A stretch of DNA of 64,000 nt, from positions 115,093 through 179,092 of the forward strand of contig NZ_JADWPD010000009.1 in NCBI RefSeq assembly GCF_017308975.1, in the 5' to 3' direction. The stretch comes from Amycolatopsis sp. MtRt-6 (GTDB taxonomy: Bacteria; Actinomycetota; Actinomycetes; Mycobacteriales; Pseudonocardiaceae). Below, piece after piece: positions 7,544 through 17,249 of this stretch; positions within the stretch are counted from its first letter, which is position 1; the number at the start of each line of letters is the position of its first letter. The notes under the pieces were generated by a model. The model had not been told where the DNA came from. It saw nothing but the letters and a program-made list of their open reading frames with translations, and did no database searches. The translations under genes were made by a program, and so were the position numbers.

Positions 7544-10417
7544 ATGCGGGCAAGGAAATTCCGGGCTGCTTTGGTGTTACTGGCGGTGACGGCGCTCGGG
7601 CTGACGGCGGGTTCCGTTCCCGCGTCCGCCGCCGAGTACGAGCGGTTGCTCAACGGCACGTTCGCCGGCGGCACCCTCGACCCCTGGTGGGCCGGCGCCG
7701 GGACCACCGGCCGCGTCACCGGCGGGGAGTTCTGCACCGACGTCACCGGCGGCACGGCCAACGGCTACGACGCCCTGGCCGGCCAGAACGGCGTCCCCTT
7801 CGAGGCGGGGCAGCAGTACACGCTGACGTTCGACGCGCACGCGACGACCACCCAGCAGATCTCCGCCGTCGCGGGCGAGGCCGTCTCGCCCTACCGGCAG
7901 ATCTCCCGCACGGACCTGACGGTCACGCCGGCGACGCAGCACTTCACCGTCACCTTCACGTCCACTTTGGACTTCCCGCCCGCCGGCAACGGCCAGCTGG
8001 CCTTCTGGTTCGGCGGCCAGGCGGCGGACAACACCGTCTGCCTGGACAACATCTCGCTGATCGGCGGGGTGATCCCGCCCGGCGGCCTGCCGCCGACGAG
8101 CGGCATCCGGGTGAACCAGGAAAGTTACACACCCGGCCTGCCCAAGCACGCCACCCTGATCAGCAGCTCCGCGACGCCGGCGACGTGGACGTTGCGCAAC
8201 TCCGCCGGCACCGCGGTGGCCACCGGCCAGACCCGGCCGCGCGGCGCGGACGCCCCCTCCGGCGAAAACGTCCACGACATCGACTTTTCCGCCTACGACA
8301 CCGCGGGCACCGGGTACACCCTCGCCGTCGGCTCGGAGACGAGCTTCCCGTTCGACATCTCCGCGGACGGGCTGAAGAAGCTGCGCTACGACGCGCTGGC
8401 GTTCTTCTACCACCAGCGCAGCGGCGTCGCGATCGACGCCCAGTACGTCGGGGCGAACTACGCGCGGCCGGCGGGACACGTCAACGTCGCGCCCAACCAG
8501 GGTGACAACAACGTCCCCTGCCGGTCGGACCTGAACTGCGGCTACACCCTCGACGTCCGCGGCGGCTGGTACGACGCGGGCGACCACGGCAAGTACGTCG
8601 TCAACGGCGGCATCGCGACCTGGCAGCTGCTCGACGAGTACGAGCGCGCGCTGAAGCTGGGCGACGCGAGCGCGCTGGGCGACGGGAAGCTCGCCATCCC
8701 GGAGCGGGGCAACGGCGTCCCCGACATCCTCGACGAGGCCCGCTGGGAGGTCGACTTCCTGCTCTCCATGCAGGTGCCCGACGGCAAGCCGAAGGCGGGC
8801 ATGGTGCACCACAAGATCCACGACGCGGAGTGGACCGCCCTGCCGACCCGGCCCGAGCTGGACAGCCAGCCGCGCCGGCTCTCCCCGCCGAGCACGGCGG
8901 CCACGCTGAACATGGCCGCGGTCGCCGCGCAGGCGTCCCGGCTGTGGAAGACGATCGACCCGGCTTACTCGGCGAAGCTGCTCGCGGCGGCCGAGAAGGC
9001 CTACGCGGCGGCGAAGGCCAACCCGAACGTGCTCGCCGACCCGAACGACGGCACCGGCGGCGGCGCCTACGGCGACAACACCGTGACCGACGAGTTCTAC
9101 TGGGCGGCCGCGGAGCTGTTCGCGACGACGGCGAAGAGCGCCTACCGCGCCGACGTCACCGGATCGTCGCTCTACCGCGGCGTCAGCTTCAACACCCACG
9201 GCTTCGACTGGGGCTCGACGGGCGCGCTCGGCGACATCACCCTCGCGCTGGTGCCCACCGACCTGCCCGCGGCGGACGTCGCGGCCATCAAGACGGCGAT
9301 CACCACGACGGCCGACAGCCACCTCGCCCAGATGGCGGGCATGGGCTACCCCGCGCCCTACCGCTCGGCCGACGGCACCTACGAGTGGGGATCGAACGGC
9401 CTGGTGGCCAACAACGGTGTCGTGCTGGCCCTGGCCTACGACTTCACCAAGCAGGACAAGTACCGCGATGGCGCGTTCGGGGCCATGGACTACCTGCTGG
9501 GCCGCAACCCGGCGAACTACTCCTACGTCGCCGGCCACGGTGACCGGGCCGTGCAGAACGTGCACCACCGGTTCTGGGCGCACCAGCTGGACCCGGCGCT
9601 GCCGACCGCGCCGCCCGGGTCGCTGTCCGGCGGGCCCAACAGCGGCCTGCAGGACCCGACGGCGGCCCGGCTGCTCGCCGGCTGCGCGCCCCAGCGCTGC
9701 TTCGTCGACGACATTCAGGCGTACTCGGTGAACGAGGTCGCCGTCAACTGGAACTCGGCGCTGGCCTGGCTGGCGAACTGGGTGGCGGAGAAGTCGCCGT
9801 CCGGGGTGGACACGACCGCCCCGGCCGCGGCCGGCAAGCCCGCCGTGTCCGCGGTGTCCGCCACCGGCGCGACGGTGACCTGGACGGCGTCCTCGGACGC
9901 GGAGAGCGGGATCAAGAACTACGACGTCGTGAGCGTGACAGGCTCGACCCGCAAGGTCCTCGCCACGGTCACCGGGACGTCCGCGACCTTGACCGGGCTG
10001 ACGCCGTCGACGGCGTACACCCTGGTCGTGGTGGCCCGCAACGGCGCGGGCCTGACCGGCCCGGATTCGGCGTCGACGCAGTTCACGACGTCGCCGGACT
10101 CCTCAGGCGGCTGCTCGGTGACCTACACGTCGTACAACTGGTCCGGCGGCTTCACGGCGTACCTCACGCTGACCAACACCGGAACCACGGCGTGGTCGGA
10201 CTGGGCGCTGAAGTTCGCCTTCGCGGGGAACCAGAAGGTGTCCCAGGGTTGGTCGGCGACGTGGGCGCAGTCCGGTGCCGAAGTCACCGCCAAGGCGCTG
10301 TCGTGGAACGCCGCGGTGGCACCGGGCAAGTCGGTCTCGATCGGCTTCAACGGCAGCTACACGGGCAGCAACCCGGCCCCGTCGCCCTTCGCGGTGAACG
10401 GGAAGACCTGCGGCTGA
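7544..10417 (+). CDS. Secreted multidomain GH9 cellulase
   Basis: A 957-residue endoglucanase-type enzyme. In order: a signal peptide (residues 1-28, cut after ASA); an N-terminal CBM4/9-like beta-sandwich (about 30-180); an Ig-like domain typical of GH9 (about 188-285); the GH9 barrel (about 290-750); a fibronectin type III module (about 760-850); and a C-terminal family 2 cellulose-binding module (about 860-957). The catalytic base motif YDAGDHG is at residues 343-349 and the acid in VNEVAVNWN is Glu731. ATG at 7544 follows GAGGAG. The CebR-type operator upstream predicts induction by cellobiose. Confidence 0.95.
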   Translation: MRARKFRAALVLLAVTALGLTAGSVPASAAEYERLLNGTFAGGTLDPWWAGAGTTGRVTGGEFCTDVTGGTANGYDALAGQNGVPFEAGQQYTLTFDAHATTTQQISAVAGEAVSPYRQISRTDLTVTPATQHFTVTFTSTLDFPPAGNGQLAFWFGGQAADNTVCLDNISLIGGVIPPGGLPPTSGIRVNQESYTPGLPKHATLISSSATPATWTLRNSAGTAVATGQTRPRGADAPSGENVHDIDFSAYDTAGTGYTLAVGSETSFPFDISADGLKKLRYDALAFFYHQRSGVAIDAQYVGANYARPAGHVNVAPNQGDNNVPCRSDLNCGYTLDVRGGWYDAGDHGKYVVNGGIATWQLLDEYERALKLGDASALGDGKLAIPERGNGVPDILDEARWEVDFLLSMQVPDGKPKAGMVHHKIHDAEWTALPTRPELDSQPRRLSPPSTAATLNMAAVAAQASRLWKTIDPAYSAKLLAAAEKAYAAAKANPNVLADPNDGTGGGAYGDNTVTDEFYWAAAELFATTAKSAYRADVTGSSLYRGVSFNTHGFDWGSTGALGDITLALVPTDLPAADVAAIKTAITTTADSHLAQMAGMGYPAPYRSADGTYEWGSNGLVANNGVVLALAYDFTKQDKYRDGAFGAMDYLLGRNPANYSYVAGHGDRAVQNVHHRFWAHQLDPALPTAPPGSLSGGPNSGLQDPTAARLLAGCAPQRCFVDDIQAYSVNEVAVNWNSALAWLANWVAEKSPSGVDTTAPAAAGKPAVSAVSATGATVTWTASSDAESGIKNYDVVSVTGSTRKVLATVTGTSATLTGLTPSTAYTLVVVARNGAGLTGPDSASTQFTTSPDSSGGCSVTYTSYNWSGGFTAYLTLTNTGTTAWSDWALKFAFAGNQKVSQGWSATWAQSGAEVTAKALSWNAAVAPGKSVSIGFNGSYTGSNPAPSPFAVNGKTCG

Positions 10418-10465
10418 CGGTCACTCGATCGGCGAACCTCCGGAGAGTCCGCTAGCGTCACATCC

Positions 10466-10507
10466 GCGGGCAGGTGCGCCTCCTCCCCCCTCGGCGCACC
10501 TGCCCGC
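10466..10507. terminator. Bidirectional hairpin terminator
   Basis: GCGGGCAGGTGCGCC (10466-10480) and GGCGCACCTGCCCGC (10493-10507) form a perfect 15-bp stem with a 12-base pyrimidine-rich loop. It lies between the convergent GH9 and GH5 cellulase genes. Confidence 0.9.
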
Positions 10508-10548
10508 ACTTACGCTCCTGATCCAGGCTGGCCGGCCCGGGGCCGAGG

Positions 10549-11745
10549 TCAGCCGGCGAGGCCGGCCTTGATGGCGTCGACGATGCCCTGCTGGGTGACC
10601 GCGAGGGAGCGCCGGTCGAACAGGGCGAGGCCGTACTGCCCGTTGTGGCCGTTGTCCCAGTAGACGGTGGCGGCGCCGTACTTCTTGGCCGTCGAGACGA
10701 CGGCTCGCGCGAAGTCGGCCCGGTACCGGTTGCTGGCCGAATCGAACGCGGACTTGTCGACGGACCCGTATTCCCCGACGACGGCCGGGTAGCCCTTCGA
10801 GACGAAGACGTCGCGCACCGCTTTCAGCTGGGCGTCGAGGTAGTCTTCCTGTCCCCAGGTCGACTTCTTCGCCGGATTGGTGGCGTTCCGGCCCCACTGC
10901 GTGATGTTGCCGTTTTCTTCGCCGGCGAAGTCCCACGGGCTGTAGTAGTGGACGGAAATCATCAGCCGTTTTTCGGCGGCGGGAATGGACGGGGAACGGA
11001 ACTGGTCGGTCGGCATCACGAATCCGTAGTTCCCGGTGGTGTAGTCGATATTCGTGTTCCAGCCGGGGACGAGCAGCCACCGCGAAGCGTTGTTCCCGCC
11101 GGTCCTGCGCACGGTGTCGACGAAGATCTGGTTGTAGGCGTTGATGTTCGAGTAGCACGGCTGGGTCGGGGTGCCGTACTGCCCGTCGAACTCCTCGTTC
11201 ATCGACTCCAGGATCAGGTGCTGGTCGTAGCCGGCGAACCGGCTCGCGACCTGCTGCCAGACCTTCTGGTACTTGGCCTTGATGGTGGCCTGGTCGCCGG
11301 AGTCGCAGATCAGCCAGGAGCCGTTGACGGTCTTGTAGCCGTCGCCGTGCATGTTGATCAGCACGTACAGGCCGCGCTTGTAGGCGTAGTCGACGACCTG
11401 CTGGATCCGGTTCAGCCAGGCGGCGTCGACCTGGTAGTTCGGGCCGGCGCCGATGTGGTTGAGGTAGGACACCGGGATCCGGATGGTCTTGAACCCGGAC
11501 GCCTTGACCTTGTCGACGAGGGCCTGGGTGATGGTCGGCTGACCCCACGCCGTTTCACTCGGCACACCATTGATGCTGGCTTCCAGCTGATTCCCCAGAT
11601 TCCACCCGGCGCCCATGTCGGCGACGATCTGCGAAGCATTCAGCCGAGGCGCGGCGGCGGCCGGATTGACCCCGGACACGCTCGCGGCGACAGCCAGTGC
11701 GGCGGCAAGCAAGACGGACCGGAGCTTCGTTGCTCGGGAAGTCAT
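10549..11745 (-). CDS. Secreted GH5 cellulase (endoglucanase)
   Basis: A 398-residue secreted enzyme with a signal peptide ending NPAAAAP near residue 33. The catalytic barrel starts at MGAGWNLGNQLEA, a GH5 subfamily 2-like signature. It holds RIPVSY, the acid/base in ESMNEEFDG (Glu184) and the nucleophile in VVGEYGS (Glu325). No binding module is attached. It cuts internal beta-1,4-glucan bonds and would act with the GH9 enzyme convergent to it. AGAGGTAA precedes ATG. No CebR-type operator is visible in its 150-base upstream gap. Confidence 0.94.
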   Translation of the reverse strand: MTSRATKLRSVLLAAALAVAASVSGVNPAAAAPRLNASQIVADMGAGWNLGNQLEASINGVPSETAWGQPTITQALVDKVKASGFKTIRIPVSYLNHIGAGPNYQVDAAWLNRIQQVVDYAYKRGLYVLINMHGDGYKTVNGSWLICDSGDQATIKAKYQKVWQQVASRFAGYDQHLILESMNEEFDGQYGTPTQPCYSNINAYNQIFVDTVRRTGGNNASRWLLVPGWNTNIDYTTGNYGFVMPTDQFRSPSIPAAEKRLMISVHYYSPWDFAGEENGNITQWGRNATNPAKKSTWGQEDYLDAQLKAVRDVFVSKGYPAVVGEYGSVDKSAFDSASNRYRADFARAVVSTAKKYGAATVYWDNGHNGQYGLALFDRRSLAVTQQGIVDAIKAGLAG

Positions 11746-11894
11746 GACGGTTACCTCTCATGCCCATTGGTGGACATATTCCAACATGGTTGTTACCCGC
11801 CGTCAATGCTCCCGCCGGTGGTCCGCTGACCTGCGGAAGATTGCCGATCGAAGCCGTCGAATAATCGAAAGAATCGACGATAATTCGAAGTGGA

Positions 11895-12827
11895 TCACAG
11901 CCAGTTCGTCTCCGCCGGAAGCGGGATGCCGTACCGGCTGGCTTGGGTGATCGCTTCCCGGAACGCGGTCGCCGCGGGAGCCAGCGGGCGGTGGGGGACG
12001 CGGACCACCGCGATCCGGCGTTCCATCCGCGGGTCGCCCAGCGGCCGGTGCCGTACGCCGGCGAACGTCATCAGCGGCAGGACGAGCCCCGGCACCGCGG
12101 ACACGCCCAGCCCGGCCGCCACCAGGCCCGCCACCGCGCTGATGTTGCGGGCCTCGACCGCGTTGCGCGGGCGGGTGCTCGCCTCGGCGAACGCGCGGTC
12201 GAGGTGCTGGCGGATGCTCGTCGTGCGGTCGAAGGCGATGAACGCCTCCGCGGCCAGTTCGGTCCAGGTGACCTCGGCCGCGGCCTCGAACGGGTGGCCC
12301 GGCGGGAACACGCAGCAGAACCGGTCGGCGGCCACCGGCGTGACGTCGAGGTCGTCGACGGGCTCGCCGGAGACGACCGTGACCGCCAGGTCGACCTCGC
12401 CCGCCCGTAGCCGCTCGAGCACCTCGGCCGCGAGTGCGTCCTCTATGGACAGCCGGACGCCGGGGTGGTCGCGCTGGTGGACCGACACGATCGACGGCAG
12501 CAGGATCGCCGCCAGCGACGGGAGGGTCGCCACCCGGACCCGGCCGCGCTGCCCGTCGAGGAAGCCGGCGAAGTGCCGCAGGTTCGCGTCGAACGCCGCC
12601 ACCGTGCTCCGGGCGATCGCGACGAACTCGCGGCCCTCCGCGGTCGGTTCGAGTCTTCGGGTGGTGCGTTCGAAGAGCGCCACGCCGAGCCGGCGCTCCA
12701 CCTCGAGCACCGTCCTCGACAGCGACGACTGGGCCTGCACCAGCACCTCGGCCGCCGCCGTGAAGCTGCCCGCGTCGTGGACGGCGAGCACCACGCGGAG
12801 CTGCTGAACGGTCAGGTCCATGCGCAT
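11895..12827 (-). CDS. LysR-family transcriptional regulator
   Basis: A 310-residue regulator. The N-terminal winged HTH (about residues 1-65, LTVQQLRVVLAVHDAGSF) is followed by a linker helix and the periplasmic-binding-like effector domain. Starts at 12827 (MRMDL) and 12821 (MDL) are both possible, with no strong ribosome site for either. It is divergent from the CitMHS transporter gene, the usual layout for a LysR activator of a neighbouring catabolic operon. A carboxylate or terpenoid-derived inducer is suggested by the neighbours only. Confidence 0.9.
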   Translation of the reverse strand: MRMDLTVQQLRVVLAVHDAGSFTAAAEVLVQAQSSLSRTVLEVERRLGVALFERTTRRLEPTAEGREFVAIARSTVAAFDANLRHFAGFLDGQRGRVRVATLPSLAAILLPSIVSVHQRDHPGVRLSIEDALAAEVLERLRAGEVDLAVTVVSGEPVDDLDVTPVAADRFCCVFPPGHPFEAAAEVTWTELAAEAFIAFDRTTSIRQHLDRAFAEASTRPRNAVEARNISAVAGLVAAGLGVSAVPGLVLPLMTFAGVRHRPLGDPRMERRIAVVRVPHRPLAPAATAFREAITQASRYGIPLPAETNWL

Positions 12828-12909
12828 GACGCATGAATGTATCGGATATTGATGCTTGCTGGGCGGGACGCCGGAACGGGATGGTGAGCGCACTCGAAGG
12901 AGGTCAAGG

Positions 12910-14193
12910 ATGCTCGCCGCGAGTGGCTTCGTCACGATCGCCCTGTTCCTGGTCGCCGTGCTGTCCCGCCGGGTCTCGGTGCTCATCGCGCTGACCGCGC
13001 TGCCGGTGCTCGTCGCGGTGGCCACCGGGCACGGCGGCGCGCTCGGCACCCTGATCGGCGGCGGCCTGGTCAAGGTCGCGCCGGTCGCGATCATGATCAC
13101 CTTCGCCGTCCTGTACTTCAGCCTGATGATCGACGCCGGGTTGTTCGACCCCGCCGTCGCGCGGGTGCTGCGGTGGGCGAAGGGCGACCCGCTGAAGATC
13201 ACCGTCGGCACCGCCGTGCTCACCCTGCTCGTCGCGCTCGACGGCGACGGCGCCTCGACGTTCCTGATCACCGTGTCGGCCCTGCTGCCGATCTACGACC
13301 GGCTCGGCATGCGGCGGATCGTGCTCGCGGCCGTCGTCTGCCTCGGCGCCGGCGTGATGAACCTGGTCCCGTGGGGCGGCCCGACCGCCCGGGCCATGGC
13401 CGCGCTGCACCTCGGTTCGGGGGACATCTTCGTGCCCGCGATCCCCGCCATGGTCGCGGGCATCCTGTGGGTGCTGCTCGCCGCGTTCCTCATCGGACGA
13501 TCGGAGCGCAGGCGGCTCGGCGTCGTCGAGCTGGACGACGTCGTGCCCGCGCCGGAACCGCGCACCGGCTGGGCCCGCTTCCGGTTCTGGTTCAACGTCG
13601 TGCTGACCCTGGCGCTGGTCGGGGTGCTGCTCGCGCAGCTGTTCCCGCTGGAAGTCGTGTTCGTGGTCGCCTTCGTCGTCGCGGTGATCGTCAACCGGCC
13701 GAAGTGGGAGCAGCAGCAGGAGCTGTTCGCCAAGCACGGCAGCAACGTCGTGCTGGTGACCACCATGATCTTCGCCGCGGGCGTGTTCACCGGCATCCTC
13801 GGCGGCACCGGCATGATCCAGGCGATGGCGCACTGGCTCGTCGGGATCATCCCGGACGGCGCGGGCGGCGCGCTGCCCGTCCTGGTGGCCGTCACGAGCA
13901 TGCCGCTGTCGCTCGTGTTCACCCCGGACGCCTACTACTTCGGGGTGCTGCCGGTGCTCGCGGAGACGTCCGCCGCGCTCGGCGGCAGCCCGGCGGAGAT
14001 CGGGACCGCGGCCATCCTCGGCCAGATGACCACCGGCTTCCCGCTGAGCCCGCTGACCGCGTCCACCTTCATCCTCGTCGGCATGTGCGGCGTCGAGCTC
14101 GGCGCGCACCAGCGGTTCGTCTTCAAGTGGGCGTTCGGCACGACGCTGGTGATGACCGTCGTGGCGCTGCTGACCGGCGCCATTTCGTTCTAG
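12910..14193 (+). CDS. CitMHS-family carboxylate transporter
   Basis: A 427-residue membrane protein with about twelve helices. The layout is that of the CitMHS family: an N-terminal half ending MNLVPWGGPTARAMAAL, a central cytoplasmic loop rich in charged residues, and a C-terminal half with TGFPLSPLTASTFILVG. Known members carry metal-citrate complexes; the true substrate here is unknown. ATG at 12910 follows AAGGAGGTC, the strongest ribosome site in this region. It is first in an operon with the AtuA-type pair. Confidence 0.88.
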   Translation: MLAASGFVTIALFLVAVLSRRVSVLIALTALPVLVAVATGHGGALGTLIGGGLVKVAPVAIMITFAVLYFSLMIDAGLFDPAVARVLRWAKGDPLKITVGTAVLTLLVALDGDGASTFLITVSALLPIYDRLGMRRIVLAAVVCLGAGVMNLVPWGGPTARAMAALHLGSGDIFVPAIPAMVAGILWVLLAAFLIGRSERRRLGVVELDDVVPAPEPRTGWARFRFWFNVVLTLALVGVLLAQLFPLEVVFVVAFVVAVIVNRPKWEQQQELFAKHGSNVVLVTTMIFAAGVFTGILGGTGMIQAMAHWLVGIIPDGAGGALPVLVAVTSMPLSLVFTPDAYYFGVLPVLAETSAALGGSPAEIGTAAILGQMTTGFPLSPLTASTFILVGMCGVELGAHQRFVFKWAFGTTLVMTVVALLTGAISF

Positions 14194-14205
14194 GGAGAAA
14201 CTCGG

Positions 14206-15489
14206 GTGCGTACCACCAGGATCGGCAGCGGCGCGGGGTTCTCCGGTGACCGGATCGAACCGGCGGAAGACCTGCTCCGCCGGGGGAACCTGGCCGACCT
14301 CGTCCTGGAGTGCCTCGGTGAGCGGACGGTCGCCCTCGCCCAGCAGCGCAAGCTGGCCGACCCGGCGCAGGGCTACGAGCGCCGCCTGCCCGCCCGGTTT
14401 TCCCGGCTGCTGCCCCTGGCCCGGCGCGCCGGCGTGCGGATCGTGACGAACATGGGTGCCGCCCACCCGCTCGCCGCGGGCCGGATCACCCGGGACCTGC
14501 TGGACGCGGCCGGCCTCGGTGGCCGGGTCGCCGTCGTCACCGGCGACGACGTGCTCGACGTCCTCGACCTCGACGCCCCGGCGTGGGAAACCGGGAAACC
14601 GCTGCGGGAGCTCGGCGAGATCGTGTCGGCCAACGCCTACCTCGGCGCGGACGCGCTGCTCCCGGCGCTGGCCGCCGACGTGGTGATCACCGGGCGGGTC
14701 GCCGACCCGTCGCTGTTCGTCGCCCCGCTCGCGGACCGCTTGGGCTGGGACCTCGGCGACCCGGCCGCGACCGCCGCGGGCACCCTCGCCGGGCACCTCC
14801 TGGAGTGCGCGGGCCAGCTCACCGGCGGCTACTTCGCCGACCCCGGCCACCAGGACGTCCCGGACCTGGCCGCGCTCGGGTTCCCGTTCGCCGACGTCGG
14901 CTCGGACGGCGTCGCGCGGCTCGGGAAGCTGCCCGGCACCGGCGGGCTGCTGTCCCGCGCGACCGTGCGCGAGCAGCTGCTCTACGAGATCACCGACCCG
15001 GCCGCCTACCTGACGCCCGACATCACCCTCGACGTGCGGGACGTCTCGATCGCCGAGACCGGCCCCGACGAGGTGCGCGTGTCAGGGGCCCGCGGCAAGC
15101 CCCGGCCGGAGCGGCTGAAGGTGAGCGTCGGCTACCGCGCCGGGTCCAAAGTGGAGGCCGAGATTTCCTATGTCGGCCCCAATGCCGCTCGCCGCGGTGC
15201 CCTGGCCGCCGAGGTCGTCACCACCCGGCTGGCCGGCGTGCCGGTGCGGGCCGAGGTGCTCGGCGGCGAGACCGGCTGCCGGCTGCGGGTGGCGGCGATC
15301 GGCCACGACCGCGACCTGCTCGACCGCGTCGGCGACGAAGTGGAGTCCTTGTACACCAACGGTCCCGCCGGTGGCGGCGGCGTGCGCGTGCACGTCACCG
15401 AGGTGATCGGGATCGCCTCGACGCTCATCCCGCGCGAAGCCGTCCGGCCCGACGTCACCTTCCTGGAGGCTCCCGATGCTGCTGCATGA
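14206..15489 (+). CDS. AtuA-type (DUF1446) acyclic terpene utilisation family protein
   Basis: A 427-residue protein that starts GTG, with GGAGAAAC upstream. It begins RIGSGAGFSGDRIEPA, the typical opening of DUF1446/AtuA proteins, and continues with TNMGAAHPLAAG and ITGRVADPSLFVAP. Family members in Pseudomonas belong to acyclic terpene catabolism, but their chemical role is unsettled. Here the gene lies between a carboxylate transporter and an AtuA_C-like gene, and overlaps the latter by 14 bases. An organic-acid or thioester catabolic role is an inference. Confidence 0.85.
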   Translation: MRTTRIGSGAGFSGDRIEPAEDLLRRGNLADLVLECLGERTVALAQQRKLADPAQGYERRLPARFSRLLPLARRAGVRIVTNMGAAHPLAAGRITRDLLDAAGLGGRVAVVTGDDVLDVLDLDAPAWETGKPLRELGEIVSANAYLGADALLPALAADVVITGRVADPSLFVAPLADRLGWDLGDPAATAAGTLAGHLLECAGQLTGGYFADPGHQDVPDLAALGFPFADVGSDGVARLGKLPGTGGLLSRATVREQLLYEITDPAAYLTPDITLDVRDVSIAETGPDEVRVSGARGKPRPERLKVSVGYRAGSKVEAEISYVGPNAARRGALAAEVVTTRLAGVPVRAEVLGGETGCRLRVAAIGHDRDLLDRVGDEVESLYTNGPAGGGGVRVHVTEVIGIASTLIPREAVRPDVTFLEAPDAAA

Positions 15490-15772
15490 CCTGGCGCACT
15501 GCCGCGCGGGGGACAAGGGCGACATCGCGACGCTGTCGGTGTTCCCGCGCGCCGACGAGGACTACCCGCTGCTGGTCCGCGTGCTCACCGCGGCGCGGGT
15601 GCGCGCCCACCTCGACGGCCACGTGACCGGCGAGGTCGTCCGCCACGAGCTGCCCGGCCTGTGCGCGCTGCACTTCGTCTGCCACCGGGCCGGCGGCGGC
15701 GTCACGACGTCCCTGGACCTGGACACCCACGGCAAGTCGCTCAGCTCGCGCCTGCTCTCCCTGGAGGTCTGA
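15476..15772 (+). CDS. AtuA C-terminal-domain-like small protein
   Basis: A 98-residue protein that matches the small ferredoxin-fold-like domain found fused to or following AtuA. It shows the typical start LHDLAHCRAGDKGDIATLSVF and the ending LDTHGKSLSSRLLSLEV. Its ATG lies inside the end of the AtuA-type gene, so the two are translationally coupled and probably form one complex. A single base separates its stop from the next gene. Confidence 0.85.
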   Translation: MLLHDLAHCRAGDKGDIATLSVFPRADEDYPLLVRVLTAARVRAHLDGHVTGEVVRHELPGLCALHFVCHRAGGGVTTSLDLDTHGKSLSSRLLSLEV

Positions 15773-15773
15773 C

Positions 15774-17249
15774 ATGAAGTCCTTCGCCTTGGCGTTGGCC
15801 CAGGTCGCCGCGCTGGCCACCCCGGCCGCCGCCGAGCCACTCGCCGACCGGTTCTTCGCCTACGACCGCCCCGCGACCTACGGCGTCCACGTCGAACGCA
15901 CGCGGGTGCCGCTGCGCGACGGCAGTCACCTCGCCTGCGACCTGCACCGCCCGGCCGACGCCGCCGGCCGCCCGGCACCGGGCCGGTTCCCGGCGATCGT
16001 TTACGACTTCAACGCCTACGACCAGCTCGAAGCTTTCGGTGCCGCCGCGCGCTCTTATGTGACCCGCGGTTACGTCGCCGCGGTCTGCAACGTCCGCGGG
16101 TCCGGCGCGTCACCGGGCCGGCTCGACCCGTTCAGCGCCCAGGAACAGCGCGACAACTACGACCTCGTCGAGTGGTTGGGCACCCGGCCGTGGACGAACG
16201 GCTGCGTCGGCCAGGTGGGCGTCAGCTACGGCGGGCACACGGCCCTGCTGGCCGCGGTGAACAAGCCGCCGCACCTGGCCGCGATCATCCCCGTCGACGG
16301 GATCAGCGACTGGTACGAGAACACGATCTACCGCGGCGGCATCTATTCCGCCCGCATCCGCGACTGGCAGCGCGCCACCGCGCCGGACACGCTGGTCACC
16401 TACCCGCAGCACCCGCTCTACGACGACTTCTGGCGCGAGCGCAGCGTCAAGGACCGCTGGGCCGACCTCGACGTGCCGACGCTCGAGATCGCCGGCTGGT
16501 ACGACCGCTACCGCGACGGCATGGTCGCGAACTACCAGGCGCGCAAGCGGAACGTGTGGCTGGTCGCGGGTCCGTGGCAGCACGGCATGCCGGCCGGTCA
16601 GTACGCCGACATCGGCACCGGCGGGTTCCTCGCGTGGTTCGACCGCTGGCTCGGCGGGCGGCCCGCCCCGCTGCCCGCGAAGAAGATCACGTCGTTCGAG
16701 CTGCCGTCCGGCGGCTGGCGCCAGTACGACGACTGGCCGGCGGCCGCGGCCCACCCACGCCGGTTCGCCCTCGCCGGCGACGGCACCCTCGCGGCGGGGC
16801 CGGGCACGCCGTTCGCCGGCTCGTTCGAGGTCAACACCGAGCCCGGACCCGGCCGCCCGGACCAGCGGCTCGCGTTCACGACCGGCCCGCTGCGCCACGA
16901 CCTCGTCCTCGCGGGCGGGATCGAGGCGAGGATCCGCGCCGCGTTCACGGCGACCGACGGCAACCTCGCGGTGATCGTGTCGGACGTCGCGCCGGACGGC
17001 ACGGCCACACGCATCACGCAGGGCTGGCTGAAGGCGAGCCACCGCCACGGCCACGAACGGCGGGCGGCCGTCGTGCCGGGCGTGGCCTACGACCTGCCAA
17101 TCCACGTCTGGCCGACCCACTACCGGCTCGGCGCGGGACATCGGCTCCAGGTCACGGTGAGCAGCGACGACTACCCGGAGATCGACTCCGACGCCCCCGC
17201 CGGACGCGTCACCGTCACACGGGGGAGCGTCGAGTTCACAACCGGCTGA
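15774..17249 (+). CDS. Secreted CocE/NonD (S15-type) hydrolase
   Basis: A 491-residue alpha/beta hydrolase. Residues 1-20 form a short signal peptide ending PAAAE. The barrel carries the early motif VPLRDGSHLACDLHRP, the nucleophile elbow GVSYGG (Ser151), and a C-terminal jelly-roll domain typical of the X-Pro dipeptidyl-peptidase/cocaine-esterase family. It would cleave an ester or peptide bond outside the membrane. One base separates it from the AtuA_C-like gene, so it belongs to the same operon. It ends 14 bases into the convergent LysR gene. Confidence 0.9.
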   Translation: MKSFALALAQVAALATPAAAEPLADRFFAYDRPATYGVHVERTRVPLRDGSHLACDLHRPADAAGRPAPGRFPAIVYDFNAYDQLEAFGAAARSYVTRGYVAAVCNVRGSGASPGRLDPFSAQEQRDNYDLVEWLGTRPWTNGCVGQVGVSYGGHTALLAAVNKPPHLAAIIPVDGISDWYENTIYRGGIYSARIRDWQRATAPDTLVTYPQHPLYDDFWRERSVKDRWADLDVPTLEIAGWYDRYRDGMVANYQARKRNVWLVAGPWQHGMPAGQYADIGTGGFLAWFDRWLGGRPAPLPAKKITSFELPSGGWRQYDDWPAAAAHPRRFALAGDGTLAAGPGTPFAGSFEVNTEPGPGRPDQRLAFTTGPLRHDLVLAGGIEARIRAAFTATDGNLAVIVSDVAPDGTATRITQGWLKASHRHGHERRAAVVPGVAYDLPIHVWPTHYRLGAGHRLQVTVSSDDYPEIDSDAPAGRVTVTRGSVEFTTG

